The notes below the pieces were generated by a model, which was not told where the DNA came from, ran no database searches, and was given only the letters and a program-made list of their open reading frames with translations. Shown here one piece after another: positions 8,398 to 16,785 of a stretch of 22,242 nt of DNA. Position 1 is the first letter of the stretch, and every line of letters begins with the position of its first letter. Source of the DNA: an uncultured Eubacteriales bacterium (lineage in GTDB: Bacteria > Bacillota > Clostridia > Oscillospirales > Oscillospiraceae); contig CABQNH010000033.1 in assembly GCA_902465435.1 (NCBI GenBank), positions 1 through 22,242 on the forward strand. The letters run 5' to 3'. The position numbers were made by a program, and so were the translations under genes.

Positions 8398-8924
8398 TGA
8401 AGGCGGGGGGCCGAACCGCAAGCATTGCGCTGTGCGGTGTGCTGGCCGCGTTGGCGGTCTGCTTCATGCTGCTGGGCGGACTTATCCCGTTTGCGACGTT
8501 TTGCTGTCCCGTGCTGGCATCGGCGCTGCTGGTGCCGATCGCAGAACGATGCGGGCGGCGGCTTGCGCTTGTATGGTACGCGGCGGTCAGCATTCTGTGC
8601 CTGCTGCTGGCGCCGGATATGGAGGCCAATTTGCTTTTCCTGTTTCTTGGCTACTACCCGATCCTGCGTGTCACGTTGGCACGTCGGGTAAAAAAGCCGC
8701 TGCAGCTTCCCGTGAAGCTGATATGGTTTAACGCGGCGACGATCCTTGTTTATGCGCTGATGATTTTTCTTTTCAAGCTGCAGGCTGTGATGGATGAGTT
8801 CTATGAAAGTGGGGCATGGCTGCTCGCGGCACTGCTTGTCGGCGGGAATTTGACCTTCCTGCTTTATGACTTGCTGCTGGAGCGCCTGACCAATCTTTAT
8901 TATCATCGCAAGCACAGGCGATAG
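8397..8924 (+). CDS. Small polytopic membrane protein, ECF S-component-like
   Basis: The 175-residue protein is highly hydrophobic, with about five predicted helices (about 8-30, 36-50, 58-72, 105-130, 140-162) and a basic C-terminal tail. It resembles a common conserved hypothetical family in Clostridia whose size and layout recall substrate-binding subunits of ECF vitamin transporters. I see no residue motif that fixes the substrate. Its ATG shares a base with the pncB stop (TGATG-type overlap), so it is translated with pncB. Taking up nicotinate or a related precursor is a natural guess from context only. No ECF ATPase or T-component lies nearby. Confidence 0.75.
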   Translation: MKAGGRTASIALCGVLAALAVCFMLLGGLIPFATFCCPVLASALLVPIAERCGRRLALVWYAAVSILCLLLAPDMEANLLFLFLGYYPILRVTLARRVKKPLQLPVKLIWFNAATILVYALMIFLFKLQAVMDEFYESGAWLLAALLVGGNLTFLLYDLLLERLTNLYYHRKHRR

Positions 8925-9013
8925 GGAAGCGGGAATACCGAAAAAACCGGAATGAACCCCACATCCATGTGCTTTCTCAATGCAGCTCTGGGTGTGGAGT
9001 TTTGACAGAACGA

Positions 9014-9048
9014 GGGCGTGATGCAAATTGCATCACGCCCCGATTTTT
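9014..9048 (+). terminator. Intrinsic terminator between convergent genes
   Basis: GGGCGTGATGC (9014-9024) pairs perfectly with GCATCACGCCC (9030-9040) around an AAATT loop and is followed by CGATTTTTAT. It ends the pncB transcript. On the minus strand the run after the stem is weaker, so it may serve the opposite gene only partly. Confidence 0.85.
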
Positions 9049-9058
9049 ATATTTTATA

Positions 9059-10675
9059 TCAGTAGATGATTCTCCGCGCGCCATAAATGCGGTCGAGCCA
9101 ATAGCCGGAGAGCGGATCCACCACAACGCCGCGCGAGGAATTTGCAGCATGGATGAACTTGCCGTCGCCTATGTACAGGCCGACATGCGTGATGCTGGAG
9201 CTGCTGGGCGATGCCGTGAAGCAAATAATGTCACCCGGCATCAGGTCGGAGATTTCAACGGCGATGCCATTGCGAATCTGGTAGTCTGCCGTGCGGTTGA
9301 TGGAATAACCGAAATAGCCGAAGAGGTAGTAAGTAAAGCCGGAGCAATCAAAGCCGGTGGAGGGACTCTTTCCACCGTAGACGTAATCGTAGCCGACAAA
9401 GGTAAGCGCATAGGCAACCAGTTCCTCGGCGAGCGGGAGTTCCTCATCCTCAATGTCGGCGCCGTCCGGGTGCTGCTCGACCCATGCCTCGCAGAACAGG
9501 TACGCCTTTAAGAACATGGTAAGCGCCTCTTCATAAGAGGCCGTCCGCTTCGGGTTCAGGTTGATGCCGTCGCCTGCAACTGCGCCGACGTAAATCAAAA
9601 CGCGGGCGGAGGACTGTGCCCAGCTTGCAAGCTGGCGGATGTCCTGATACGGGGCAAGGGAGATGCTCTTTGCGTCACGCCGCGGATAGCCGGCGGCAAT
9701 CATGAAGCTGTTGACAATACGGAAAAACTGCTCCCGCGTCAGTTCGTCGTTCGGGTGGAACTTGCCGTCCGTAGAGCCGGCTACGATGCCAAGCTCGTAT
9801 GCCGCGGCAACGTCTGCGCTGTGGCAATCCGGGAAATAGCCGGTGCGCTCCGGCACATAGGTGCTGCCCTTGATTTTATTATAGGCAAGCATTGCGATGG
9901 CGCACATTTCCTCACGGTCGATTTTATCCGTCATAATCACGGAGAGAAAACGCTCGGGGATCAGACCAAGCTCGGACATATGCAGCACATAAGGAACGGC
10001 CCAGGGGCTGATTCCGGTATAGCTTGGCATATCCGTACCGCCGCCGCTCTGCTCCTTGCTCCAATTCAGGAAAAACAGGTAGGCAGCGCGGAACATAACA
10101 AGCGCTTCCTGGCGCGTTGTGGTTCCCTTGGGGTTGATGTTGGTTCCGTCGCCGGAAATGATGCCGATTGCGGCCATCGTCTCTACCGCCGCTTCTGCAT
10201 AGCTGGAAATCTGATCTGCGTCGGCAAAGTGCTCCGAGAGGTCGTATGCTTCATATTTGCCGTCCCAATCGAGCGGTACGGTCAAAAAGGCGCGAAGAAT
10301 CACACAAAGATCCTGCCGTGTGAGGCTGCGATTCGGGTAAAAGTTGCCGTCCGTTGCGCCTGCGACAATGCCTAACTCATGCGCAAAGCAAATTTCGCTG
10401 TCCTTCGTGTCCTTAAAATATTGATTGGAGGCAGGCTCCGTCACGAGGCCAAATTTGCCGTAAGCCTTTACAGCCAGCTTGCACATTTCCGCACGCGTGA
10501 TATTCTGAGAAAGATCCGCGTCCAGAAGGCAATCGGGAATCAGATCCATTTCATACATTTCGTCAATATAATCCTGCGCCCACGGCGCAACATTGGAATA
10601 TGCAGCAGCCTGCGCAGCAAGCCCAAGGCAAAGCGCAAGCGCTACGATGAGGCAGATCCATCTGCGGTGTTTCAT
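9059..10675 (-). CDS. Secreted SLH-domain protein with NlpC/P60 peptidoglycan hydrolase domain
   Basis: The 538-residue protein starts with a signal peptide (about 1-25, ending AQAAA). Two sets of three SLH-like repeats follow (about 26-175 and 200-400). Repeats such as GIVAGATDGNFYPN and GIVAGSTDGKFHPN show the typical TDGxFxPN core. SLH triplets anchor proteins to secondary wall polymers. The C-terminal domain (about 418-538) is NlpC/P60 with Cys444 in FDCSGF, His497 in ITHVGLY and His509 in FIHAAN, the expected triad positions, so it probably cuts peptide stems in peptidoglycan. The ribosome site GGAGGT is at 10683-10688. Its start overlaps the exonuclease III stop by four bases. Confidence 0.92.
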   Translation of the reverse strand: MKHRRWICLIVALALCLGLAAQAAAYSNVAPWAQDYIDEMYEMDLIPDCLLDADLSQNITRAEMCKLAVKAYGKFGLVTEPASNQYFKDTKDSEICFAHELGIVAGATDGNFYPNRSLTRQDLCVILRAFLTVPLDWDGKYEAYDLSEHFADADQISSYAEAAVETMAAIGIISGDGTNINPKGTTTRQEALVMFRAAYLFFLNWSKEQSGGGTDMPSYTGISPWAVPYVLHMSELGLIPERFLSVIMTDKIDREEMCAIAMLAYNKIKGSTYVPERTGYFPDCHSADVAAAYELGIVAGSTDGKFHPNDELTREQFFRIVNSFMIAAGYPRRDAKSISLAPYQDIRQLASWAQSSARVLIYVGAVAGDGINLNPKRTASYEEALTMFLKAYLFCEAWVEQHPDGADIEDEELPLAEELVAYALTFVGYDYVYGGKSPSTGFDCSGFTYYLFGYFGYSINRTADYQIRNGIAVEISDLMPGDIICFTASPSSSSITHVGLYIGDGKFIHAANSSRGVVVDPLSGYWLDRIYGARRIIY

Positions 10676-11439
10676 TGTGATACCTCCATGTCCAGCTCCA
10701 GACCGACCGGACAGTGGTCTGAGCCGAGAATCTCAGAATAAATTGGTGTTGCTAAAATGCGGTCACGTAGGCGATCGGACGTGAGGAAATAGTCGATACG
10801 CCAGCCTGCGTTGTTCTGCCGCGCGCGTGCGCGGTAGCTCCACCAGGAATAGGCACCTGCCACATCCGGATTCCGGTAGCGGAAGGTATCCGTGAATCCT
10901 GCGGCAAGCAGCTGCGTAAATTTTCCGCGCTCTTCATCGGAAAAACCGGCGTTGCCGCGATTCGGACCCGGGTTCTTCAGGTCAATTTCCTGATGCGCCA
11001 CATTCATATCACCGCAAGCGATGACCGGCTTTTGCGCATCTAAGCGGCAAAGATAGTCGCGAAACGCGTCATCCCATACCATACGGTGCTCGATGCGGCG
11101 CAGGCCGTCCTGCGCGTTTGGCGTATAGCAGGTAACAAGGTAGAAGTCGGGGTACTCCAATGTTATGATCCGGCCCTCGTGGTCGAGCGGTTCGACATCT
11201 AAGCCATAGTGCACGGAAAGCGGCAGATGCCTCGTTAGGATAGCCGTACCGGAATAGCCTTTTTTCTCAGCGGAATAAAAATACTGATGATAACCTTCCA
11301 ATTCCAAATTTAACTGTTCCGGCTGCATTTTTGTTTCCTGAATGCAAAAAAAATCCGGCTGCAGTGCAGCAAAATAGTCTAAAAAGCCTTTCTGTACGCA
11401 AGCGCGCAGGCCGTTTACATTCCAAGAGATCAGTTTCAT
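10672..11439 (-). CDS. exoA: Exodeoxyribonuclease III / AP endonuclease
   Basis: The 255-residue protein cuts DNA at abasic sites and removes 3' blocks in base excision repair. It shows the ExoIII family marks in order: ISWNVNGLRA at the N-terminus (Asn7), IQETK (catalytic Glu35), CGDMNVAH (Asp and Asn of the active site), a WRIDYFL segment, and the C-terminal SDHCPV with the catalytic Asp-His pair. The start at 11439 was chosen because AAGGAGT at 11446-11452 precedes it and MKLISWN is the family's usual beginning. A longer frame exists upstream but overlaps the predicted promoter. It is the first gene of a two-gene unit with the SLH hydrolase. Confidence 0.96.
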   Translation of the reverse strand: MKLISWNVNGLRACVQKGFLDYFAALQPDFFCIQETKMQPEQLNLELEGYHQYFYSAEKKGYSGTAILTRHLPLSVHYGLDVEPLDHEGRIITLEYPDFYLVTCYTPNAQDGLRRIEHRMVWDDAFRDYLCRLDAQKPVIACGDMNVAHQEIDLKNPGPNRGNAGFSDEERGKFTQLLAAGFTDTFRYRNPDVAGAYSWWSYRARARQNNAGWRIDYFLTSDRLRDRILATPIYSEILGSDHCPVGLELDMEVSQ

Positions 11440-11466
11440 AGAATACTCCTTCCTGAAAGTAACTAT

Positions 11467-11495
11467 ATTGTAACAAAAGATTACAAAATAAGCAA
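11467..11495 (-). promoter_or_regulatory. Predicted promoter for exoA
   Basis: On the minus strand, TTGCTT (11490-11495) and TACAAT (11467-11472) are 17 bases apart, about 27 bases upstream of the exoA start. The surrounding sequence is notably AT-rich. Confidence 0.65.
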
Positions 11496-11681
11496 GCATA
11501 AATCATTAAATTGTAAGAATTTTGGCGGCAAATCGGCAATGTGAATAAAATTGCAGAAATATCGTTCGAGGTATGCAGTGATTTTTCACTGCAATTTTCC
11601 GATTTTTCCCGTCAAAGCGCACCATATCCAGATGGGCAAATGGTACATCCTTGTTATATTTTCCAAATTGCGACAAAAAGC

Positions 11682-11709
11682 TTGCATTTTTGAGATATTC
11701 TGCTATGAT
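11682..11709 (+). promoter_or_regulatory. Predicted promoter for the kinase-like gene
   Basis: TTGCAT (11682-11687) and TATGAT (11704-11709) are 16 bases apart. The first downstream gene starts at 11904, so the leader would be nearly 190 bases long. Confidence 0.55.
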
Positions 11710-11793
11710 GAATACAGGAGAGGTATTACCAATTTGTATGGGTATTATTGACAGATTGGTTTTGTGATTCCTACATATTCTATTGCAGAGGAA

Positions 11794-11919
11794 ATGCCAG
11801 CCAATTTGCCGAAGTACCCCTTTCGTCTACTTCGGGAGTTTTCGGTACGTTTTGACGAACGCTTTGTACAAATGAGCCGGTTTTCGGAGAAGGAGGGACC
11901 GCTATGGACGATTGTGTAA
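11794..11919 (+). CDS. Possible small upstream reading frame (41 aa)
   Basis: An ATG at 11794, preceded closely by GAGGA, opens 41 codons ending in TAA at 11917-11919. It overlaps the start of the kinase-like gene (11904) in another frame. The peptide is rich in Arg, Phe and Glu (for example RLLREFSVRFDERFVQ) and has no known motif. It could couple translation to the next gene or be chance. The 27-base hairpin at 11809-11835 lies within it. Confidence 0.25.
   Translation: MPANLPKYPFRLLREFSVRFDERFVQMSRFSEKEGPLWTIV
11809..11835 (+). other. Leader hairpin
   Basis: CCGAAGTA (11809-11816) pairs with TACTTCGG (11828-11835) around an 11-base loop in the leader of the kinase-like gene. It is followed by GAGTTTTCGG, a short and imperfect T run, so weak attenuation is possible. 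Confidence 0.35.
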
Positions 11920-12998
11920 CACCGGAGCTACGCTTGGTGCTGGAGATGCTGGAGCAGCCGGCATTTCTTTGCGATGACAGCACGGTAGTATTCTGCAACA
12001 GCGCTGCATCCAAGCGGATGGTCGCCAAAGGAGATCGATTGGATCGAATACTCGGTGTGCAGTTTTCGCTGCTGCCCGTGCTTGCGCTGCAGGAGCAGGC
12101 ACAGCTTACGGTCATGCTATGCGGAAAGGCTTATCCTGCAACGCTGGCGCGGACGAATGGGAGATATCTTTTCGTTCTTGGCGAGCCGGTTGTTCGGGAG
12201 AACCTGCTGCCGGTTACGCTTACTTTAGTCGCCGCCCAGCTCCGAACGCAGTTAAACGGCCTTCTTGACGAAACGAGCGGCCTGTTTTCTGAGCTGGCCG
12301 AATTGGAAAATGCGCGGATCGATCGCTCTATTTCCAGAATCAACAAACACCTTCTTCAAATTCTGCGCCTTGACGCAAATTTGCGTGATGCCAGCCAAAT
12401 CATGCAGGACAGGGAGGAGCTATATCTGGAGCGAGTGGAGATTCGGCGCTTTTTTGCCGCGCTGGCAGAGGAGGTTGGCAGCCTGTTTCAGGAGTGCGAC
12501 GTCCGCTTTTCTTTTACAAACGTTCCGGAGGCGTTCTTTGGAATGCTGGATCGGCAAAAGGTCGAGCGCGGCCTTTTGAATCTTTTGTCCAACGCATTGA
12601 AGTTTACCCCCAAGGGCGGAACCGTAAGCATGTCGGTTGAGCGGCGGGGCGGCATTCTTGTTGTGCGGATTTCGGACAACGGCGAGGGCATTGCGTCCGA
12701 CATCGACGTCTTTTCCAGTTATCGGCGGCATGAGTTTGTCGGCGATCCGCGCAGGGGGATCGGCTTCGGTCTTCCTATTGCAACCCACTATGCAAGGCTG
12801 CATGGAGGAAGTGTCATTCAGGAATCCCGCAAGGGCGGCGGAGCGACCTTTGTGTTCTGCATCCGCATAGACGGAAACAAGCCGGACACCTTGGCGTCTC
12901 CGCTTCGCGTGGATTACACCTCCGGGTACTGTCATGCGCTGGTAGAGTTATCCGACGCGCTTCCGGCGGAGCTGTTCCAATCTGTGGAGGACTTATAA
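11904..12998 (+). CDS. Histidine-kinase-like ATPase lacking the usual phosphoacceptor His
   Basis: The 364-residue protein is soluble, with no membrane helix. Residues about 8-100 resemble a PAS-like sensor segment. Residues 105-160 match the HisKA helical pair, but where kinases have H-E-L-R-T this protein has A-Q-L-R-T (Ala111). The C-terminal catalytic domain looks intact: N-box LLNLLSNALKFTPKGG (224-239), G1 box ISDNGEGI (256-263) and G2 box GIGFGLPI (285-292). It should bind ATP, but it may not transfer phosphate through the normal His. His149 in the second helix is the only nearby alternative. No response regulator gene lies next to it. The ribosome site AGGAGGG at 11891-11897 is strong. 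Confidence 0.85.
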   Translation: MDDCVTPELRLVLEMLEQPAFLCDDSTVVFCNSAASKRMVAKGDRLDRILGVQFSLLPVLALQEQAQLTVMLCGKAYPATLARTNGRYLFVLGEPVVRENLLPVTLTLVAAQLRTQLNGLLDETSGLFSELAELENARIDRSISRINKHLLQILRLDANLRDASQIMQDREELYLERVEIRRFFAALAEEVGSLFQECDVRFSFTNVPEAFFGMLDRQKVERGLLNLLSNALKFTPKGGTVSMSVERRGGILVVRISDNGEGIASDIDVFSSYRRHEFVGDPRRGIGFGLPIATHYARLHGGSVIQESRKGGGATFVFCIRIDGNKPDTLASPLRVDYTSGYCHALVELSDALPAELFQSVEDL

Positions 12999-13527
12999 CC
13001 TTGAACGGCTGATACGCTTTTCAATACCATAAATGAAGATCATAATCCAGCCTTGCAGCTCGCATCCCTTTGTGCCCCAGTGCGGCATGGGACGCGGGCT
13101 GCAAGGCTTGTCCATAGGGCCGCAGCCGTCAAAACAGGAAGACGTCTTTCCAATGCGGCGGCACTCTTCTTGGGAAAGTCGAACCAATGCGGCCATACTT
13201 ATTTTGATTTGCTTTCGGGCTTACACCCTGCCGTACTCATGTGCTTAGGCGGGCGCGAGCTTTGCGAGGAACCTCTGATTCAATCGGCAAGAACGAACGG
13301 TGAGAGGCTTTTTGTCAGGGCAAGGTTTGAAAACGCAGGGAAATTGGAAGGTTTGCTATCGCTCCAATTCCTCATTCCAAAGGCCTGACAGAATGACTCC
13401 GCTGTCTGCTGCATGGATTGATTCGGAGGCTTTCTTGCGTTCAGCTTGCTCTTTCTGCGTTGAGACAGAGAACCGCGACATCGTACTGTGGGCAGATATG
13501 AAATGGTATATTTGCTGAATCCGGGTA
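12999..13527. other. Long gap without a convincing gene
   Basis: About 530 bases separate the kinase-like gene from the next promoter. Open frames occur on both strands but none has a good ribosome site or a recognisable motif. The gap contains a 19-base imperfect inverted repeat (13050-13107) near its start. It may hold the kinase gene's 3' end and an unrecognised RNA or decayed sequence. Confidence 0.5.
13050..13107. repeat. Imperfect 19-bp inverted repeat
   Basis: GCCTTGCAGC..GCATCCC (13050-13068) pairs with GGGACGC..GCTGCAAGGC (13089-13107), with a two-base mismatch at TC/GG and one further mismatch. The loop is 20 bases. The outer ten bases pair perfectly. No T tract follows, so it is not a standard terminator. 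It may be the core of a structured RNA or a small repeat element. Confidence 0.5.
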
Positions 13528-13556
13528 TTGCCAGCGCGCCAAAAATGTAGTAGAAT
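13528..13556 (+). promoter_or_regulatory. Predicted promoter for the envelope gene run
   Basis: TTGCCA (13528-13533) and TAGAAT (13551-13556) are 17 bases apart, about 60 bases upstream of the zinc-ribbon membrane protein start. Confidence 0.55.
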
Positions 13557-13618
13557 AAACAAAGAACCAGCGTGACGCCGCCGGGACGGCACATAGAACA
13601 GATATGGGAGTTGACTTT

Positions 13619-15505
13619 ATGGCATTTTGTACAAATTGCGGAGCCGACGTCGGGGACGCGCGCTTCTGCACAAACTGCGGTACCAAGGTGGAACGGCAGA
13701 CTTTGGAGCAGCCTGTCGAGGGGACGGCTTCGGCTGCGTGCGAGAATGCACCGGAGCAGCAGCTTCCGTCGCAAAGGATGCCGGATGAGCAGTATGAAAA
13801 CGAGGCGGCAGCCGCTGCCGCAGTCTTGTCTGCAGATGCGGCGGAATTTGGCGAGGCACAGGGAAACACGGAATCGCAGGCGCCCGCTGCGCCCTCTGCG
13901 GAGCTTCCAACGTTAGATGGAACGCCGGCGTGCAAGAATTCGTCAAATCCTAAAAAGAAGAAAATCCTTTGGTTTGCCTTGGGCGGTATTGTACTGGCCG
14001 CAGCAGTTGTTGCTGTTCTGTGTATCTTTGTCTTTGGAAAGAGCAAGGGTAAGAAGGAAGCGGCCACAGCGGGCTACTATGTCCTGACCTATATGAAGAC
14101 AGAGGACATTGAACTGAATCAGGATGACCTGAAAACACTTGGCTTTGCGGGCCACCTGATTCTGGAGAAGGACGGAACCGGGAAATTGGCGCTCACGGTA
14201 GATGAATTGGGCGATCAGGTTTCTGAAATCAGCTGGACGGAGAAAGCCGTTACCGTGGACGGAGAAAGCGTGGCATATACGCTGGAGGACGGCGTTCTTA
14301 CGCTGGAGGAGGACGGGCAGATCATGAAGTTCACACGCAGCAGCGAGGAGCCTCCCGTTCTCGAGGTGACGGAGCCCGCAAGCGGAACCGCCGATCCGAG
14401 CCTTGCAGGGAAATATGTCATGACGCAGTACCTCATCCAGGGAGAGGAACAGGAAGTGAATGACAGCTGGTACGAGCTTTTTGCGGATGGAACCGGAAAA
14501 AGCTATGACGTCGGCGAATGGGAGTTCACCTGGTTCGTTCTTGACGGCAAGGTCTATATGCGGGATGAAAACGGCAATGAGACGATTGCCGAGCTGCAGG
14601 ACGGGGCATTGGTGATTACCAGCGGCTTCTTTGATACCGTTTGTACCTATACGCTTGAGGGAACGACACCGGCTGCGCCGGATACAGCGCGCGCCGGCCT
14701 TTATGTTGCCGAGCAAATGCAGAGCAGCAGCGGAACTGCGACGAAGGACGATCTCGCTGCAATGGGGATTCGCTATACCTTACTTCTGGAGGAGGACGGA
14801 ACCGGTGAAATGTCCTATGGGGATTCCATGCGCTTTGCGATTACCTGGACGGAAACGGGACTCTCTTATGGCGGAGAAACGATGGAGATCGCGTTTGAGG
14901 GTGACTGTGTTACGGTTCACATTGATGAAAGCACCAGCATTCTCTACAGAAAAAGCAGCGACGACCCCGCTGCAGCGGACGCGACAGACTACTGGAACAA
15001 CTCGTGGTACGGCTACCTGCTGATTACATACGGCGCAGGGGATTTTGAAGGCTGGGACAACGGAAGCTACTGGTGGGACTGCTGTGCGAAGTCCGGCATT
15101 CTGAACGACGGAATGGTGCATATGATCCTATGGGATGAGGAAGGCTCCGTGTCGGAGCCGTTCTCGGAGGCACAGTTTACGATCGATCAGGACGGAACGT
15201 CGGCGCTGGCCGGGCGGCTTCTTTCCGATAACGGCTATTTCTATGAAGAGACCGTCTTGAAAGAGGATTGGGTGATCGATCCGGCGGACGCCGCGTATGA
15301 TAATATGATTTATATCCATGGACGTTACACGAGTCCGGACAATGCGGAAAGCTTCTTCGAATTTTCCATTGTGCTGCGTCCGTGGGGCACGCGTTGGGAC
15401 GACTGGTATGCAGATGACGCCACCTGTCTGCCGGAATACTACGAGAGCTGGTACTTACCGCTGCTGGAGCAGGGCGTCACATCGGCGCCTGACACAATCG
15501 GATAA
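13619..15505 (+). CDS. Zinc-ribbon membrane protein with three extracytoplasmic beta-type repeats
   Basis: The start at 13619 was chosen because GGGAG (13606-13610) lies 8 bases upstream and the zinc ribbon begins at once. The 628-residue protein has a zinc ribbon (Cys4, Cys7, Cys17, Cys20), an Ala/Glu/Gln-rich linker (about 25-110), a KKKK stop-transfer motif and one membrane helix (about 116-140). Three related repeats follow (about 152-240, 263-347, 359-446), each with an xDGTGx turn (185, 290 and 393) and predicted beta strands, then a Trp/Asp-rich C-terminal domain (about 455-628). The ribbon faces the cytoplasm and the repeats the outside. The repeats recall lipocalin-like domains found in clostridial surface proteins. 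Function unknown. Confidence 0.8.
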   Translation: MAFCTNCGADVGDARFCTNCGTKVERQTLEQPVEGTASAACENAPEQQLPSQRMPDEQYENEAAAAAAVLSADAAEFGEAQGNTESQAPAAPSAELPTLDGTPACKNSSNPKKKKILWFALGGIVLAAAVVAVLCIFVFGKSKGKKEAATAGYYVLTYMKTEDIELNQDDLKTLGFAGHLILEKDGTGKLALTVDELGDQVSEISWTEKAVTVDGESVAYTLEDGVLTLEEDGQIMKFTRSSEEPPVLEVTEPASGTADPSLAGKYVMTQYLIQGEEQEVNDSWYELFADGTGKSYDVGEWEFTWFVLDGKVYMRDENGNETIAELQDGALVITSGFFDTVCTYTLEGTTPAAPDTARAGLYVAEQMQSSSGTATKDDLAAMGIRYTLLLEEDGTGEMSYGDSMRFAITWTETGLSYGGETMEIAFEGDCVTVHIDESTSILYRKSSDDPAAADATDYWNNSWYGYLLITYGAGDFEGWDNGSYWWDCCAKSGILNDGMVHMILWDEEGSVSEPFSEAQFTIDQDGTSALAGRLLSDNGYFYEETVLKEDWVIDPADAAYDNMIYIHGRYTSPDNAESFFEFSIVLRPWGTRWDDWYADDATCLPEYYESWYLPLLEQGVTSAPDTIG

Positions 15506-15539
15506 CTTCCCGCACGCTTTCAGAAAGGATGGCATTGCG

Positions 15540-16763
15540 ATGAAACGAACAGCAAAGCTTTTTGTATTCCTGCTGCTGCTTTCTCTGCTGTGCGCCTGTG
15601 CACGAAACACGCCGGGGTCCAGACAGGAAACGGAAATTCCGACAATGCCGTCGGAGTCTCTGCCGACAGAGCCTGCGTCAACACAGCCGCCCGAACCCGT
15701 TTATGACGAAACGCCGCAGACAGATACCGTCGCCGCAACGGTGGACGGCAAGGCACTCACGGCGACCTATGTCAGTGGCGGCCAGACCTATCTGCGGCTT
15801 GCAGAATTGGCGGCGCTTCTGTCTGCGGAGGGTGCCGTGACAGAGAAGCGCCCGGGCACTGCGACTGCGCGCGGCAGCGACTGGTACTCCGGCGTGCTTT
15901 CCTGGAGCGATGGCACGCTGCGCTTTGACAACGGCTCTGCATCGGCCGAGCTGAATGCGGAGGAAATTTTGCTTTCCGCTGTGCCGATTTACGACGGCAC
16001 AGACTGGTATTTACCGCTGCACGATGTACTTTCTGCACTGGGCTATACGCAATACGATGACGCGGAGCAGAATCATCTTTACTATACGATGCTGCCGGAT
16101 GTCGATGCCATTCCGGATGGCTATCGCGTACCGATTCTGATGTACCATGCTGTAAGCGACGATATGTGGGGCATCAACGAGCTGTTTGTTTCCCCATCCG
16201 AGATGGAAAAGCAGCTGCAGTATTTGACAGAAAACGGTTATACGCCGATCTGGTTTGAGGATCTGCCCAACATCGCGCAGTATGAGAAGCCGGTGATCCT
16301 GACCTTTGACGACGGCTACGACGATAATTACGAGGAGCTTTACCCGCTGCTCCAAAAGTACAATGTCAAGGCAACCATCTTCTTTATCGGCGGTTCGTTC
16401 AGCGGGGTGCACAAGATGTCGGCCGAGCAGGTCAAGGAGCTTTCGGATTCCGGGCTTGTGTCCATCCAGAGCCACACATACTCCCACTATGAAATGGAAA
16501 CGCTCAACCGGGAGGAGACGGAGTTTGAATGCAGGCAGTCGCTGCTGGAGCTGATGCGTGTCACGGGAAAGCAGCCGTTTGTGCTGTGCTATCCCTCCGG
16601 CAGCAACAACGCGACGACACGCGAGGTCGGCGCGGAGTATTATCTGTTCGGTATTCGAATGAACGGCGGCCTTTATGTGACCGGTGTGGACCGGTTTAAG
16701 ATCCCGCGCTACTATGTTTCAAGATATACCAGTCTCAGCAGCTTTGCCAGTATGGTAGGCTGA
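15540..16763 (+). CDS. Polysaccharide deacetylase lipoprotein with copper-amine-oxidase-like N domain
   Basis: The start at 15540 follows GAAAGGATGG. The frame is open further upstream but that overlaps the preceding gene. The 407-residue protein has a signal peptide with lipobox LCAC (Cys20), a Pro/Glu/Thr linker (about 24-62), a domain like the stalk repeats of copper amine oxidase N-terminal families (about 63-182), and a NodB/CE4 domain (about 195-405). The CE4 motifs are TFDDGY (Asp257, Asp258) and SHTYSH (His312, His316), the metal-binding and catalytic residues. It should remove acetyl groups from N-acetylated wall sugars or exopolysaccharide. It follows the zinc-ribbon gene by 34 bases and is probably co-transcribed with it. 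Confidence 0.9.
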   Translation: MKRTAKLFVFLLLLSLLCACARNTPGSRQETEIPTMPSESLPTEPASTQPPEPVYDETPQTDTVAATVDGKALTATYVSGGQTYLRLAELAALLSAEGAVTEKRPGTATARGSDWYSGVLSWSDGTLRFDNGSASAELNAEEILLSAVPIYDGTDWYLPLHDVLSALGYTQYDDAEQNHLYYTMLPDVDAIPDGYRVPILMYHAVSDDMWGINELFVSPSEMEKQLQYLTENGYTPIWFEDLPNIAQYEKPVILTFDDGYDDNYEELYPLLQKYNVKATIFFIGGSFSGVHKMSAEQVKELSDSGLVSIQSHTYSHYEMETLNREETEFECRQSLLELMRVTGKQPFVLCYPSGSNNATTREVGAEYYLFGIRMNGGLYVTGVDRFKIPRYYVSRYTSLSSFASMVG

Positions 16764-16785
16764 GCATCTTGTAGGAGGGAACGTC

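Noticed and set aside
8349..9026. 225-codon minus-strand frame
   Set aside because: It is antisense to the membrane protein gene, and its composition (Gln, Arg and His rich) is typical of a shadow frame.
11551..11751. 66-codon frame in the AT-rich gap after exoA
   Set aside because: It has no ribosome site or motif, and the promoter at 11682-11709 lies within it.
13280..13774. 164-codon minus-strand frame
   Set aside because: Its 5' part is antisense to the zinc ribbon gene and the rest shows no motif or start signal.
15318..15539. Upstream extension of the deacetylase
   Set aside because: It would overlap the previous gene by nearly 190 bases and would bury the lipoprotein signal peptide inside the chain.
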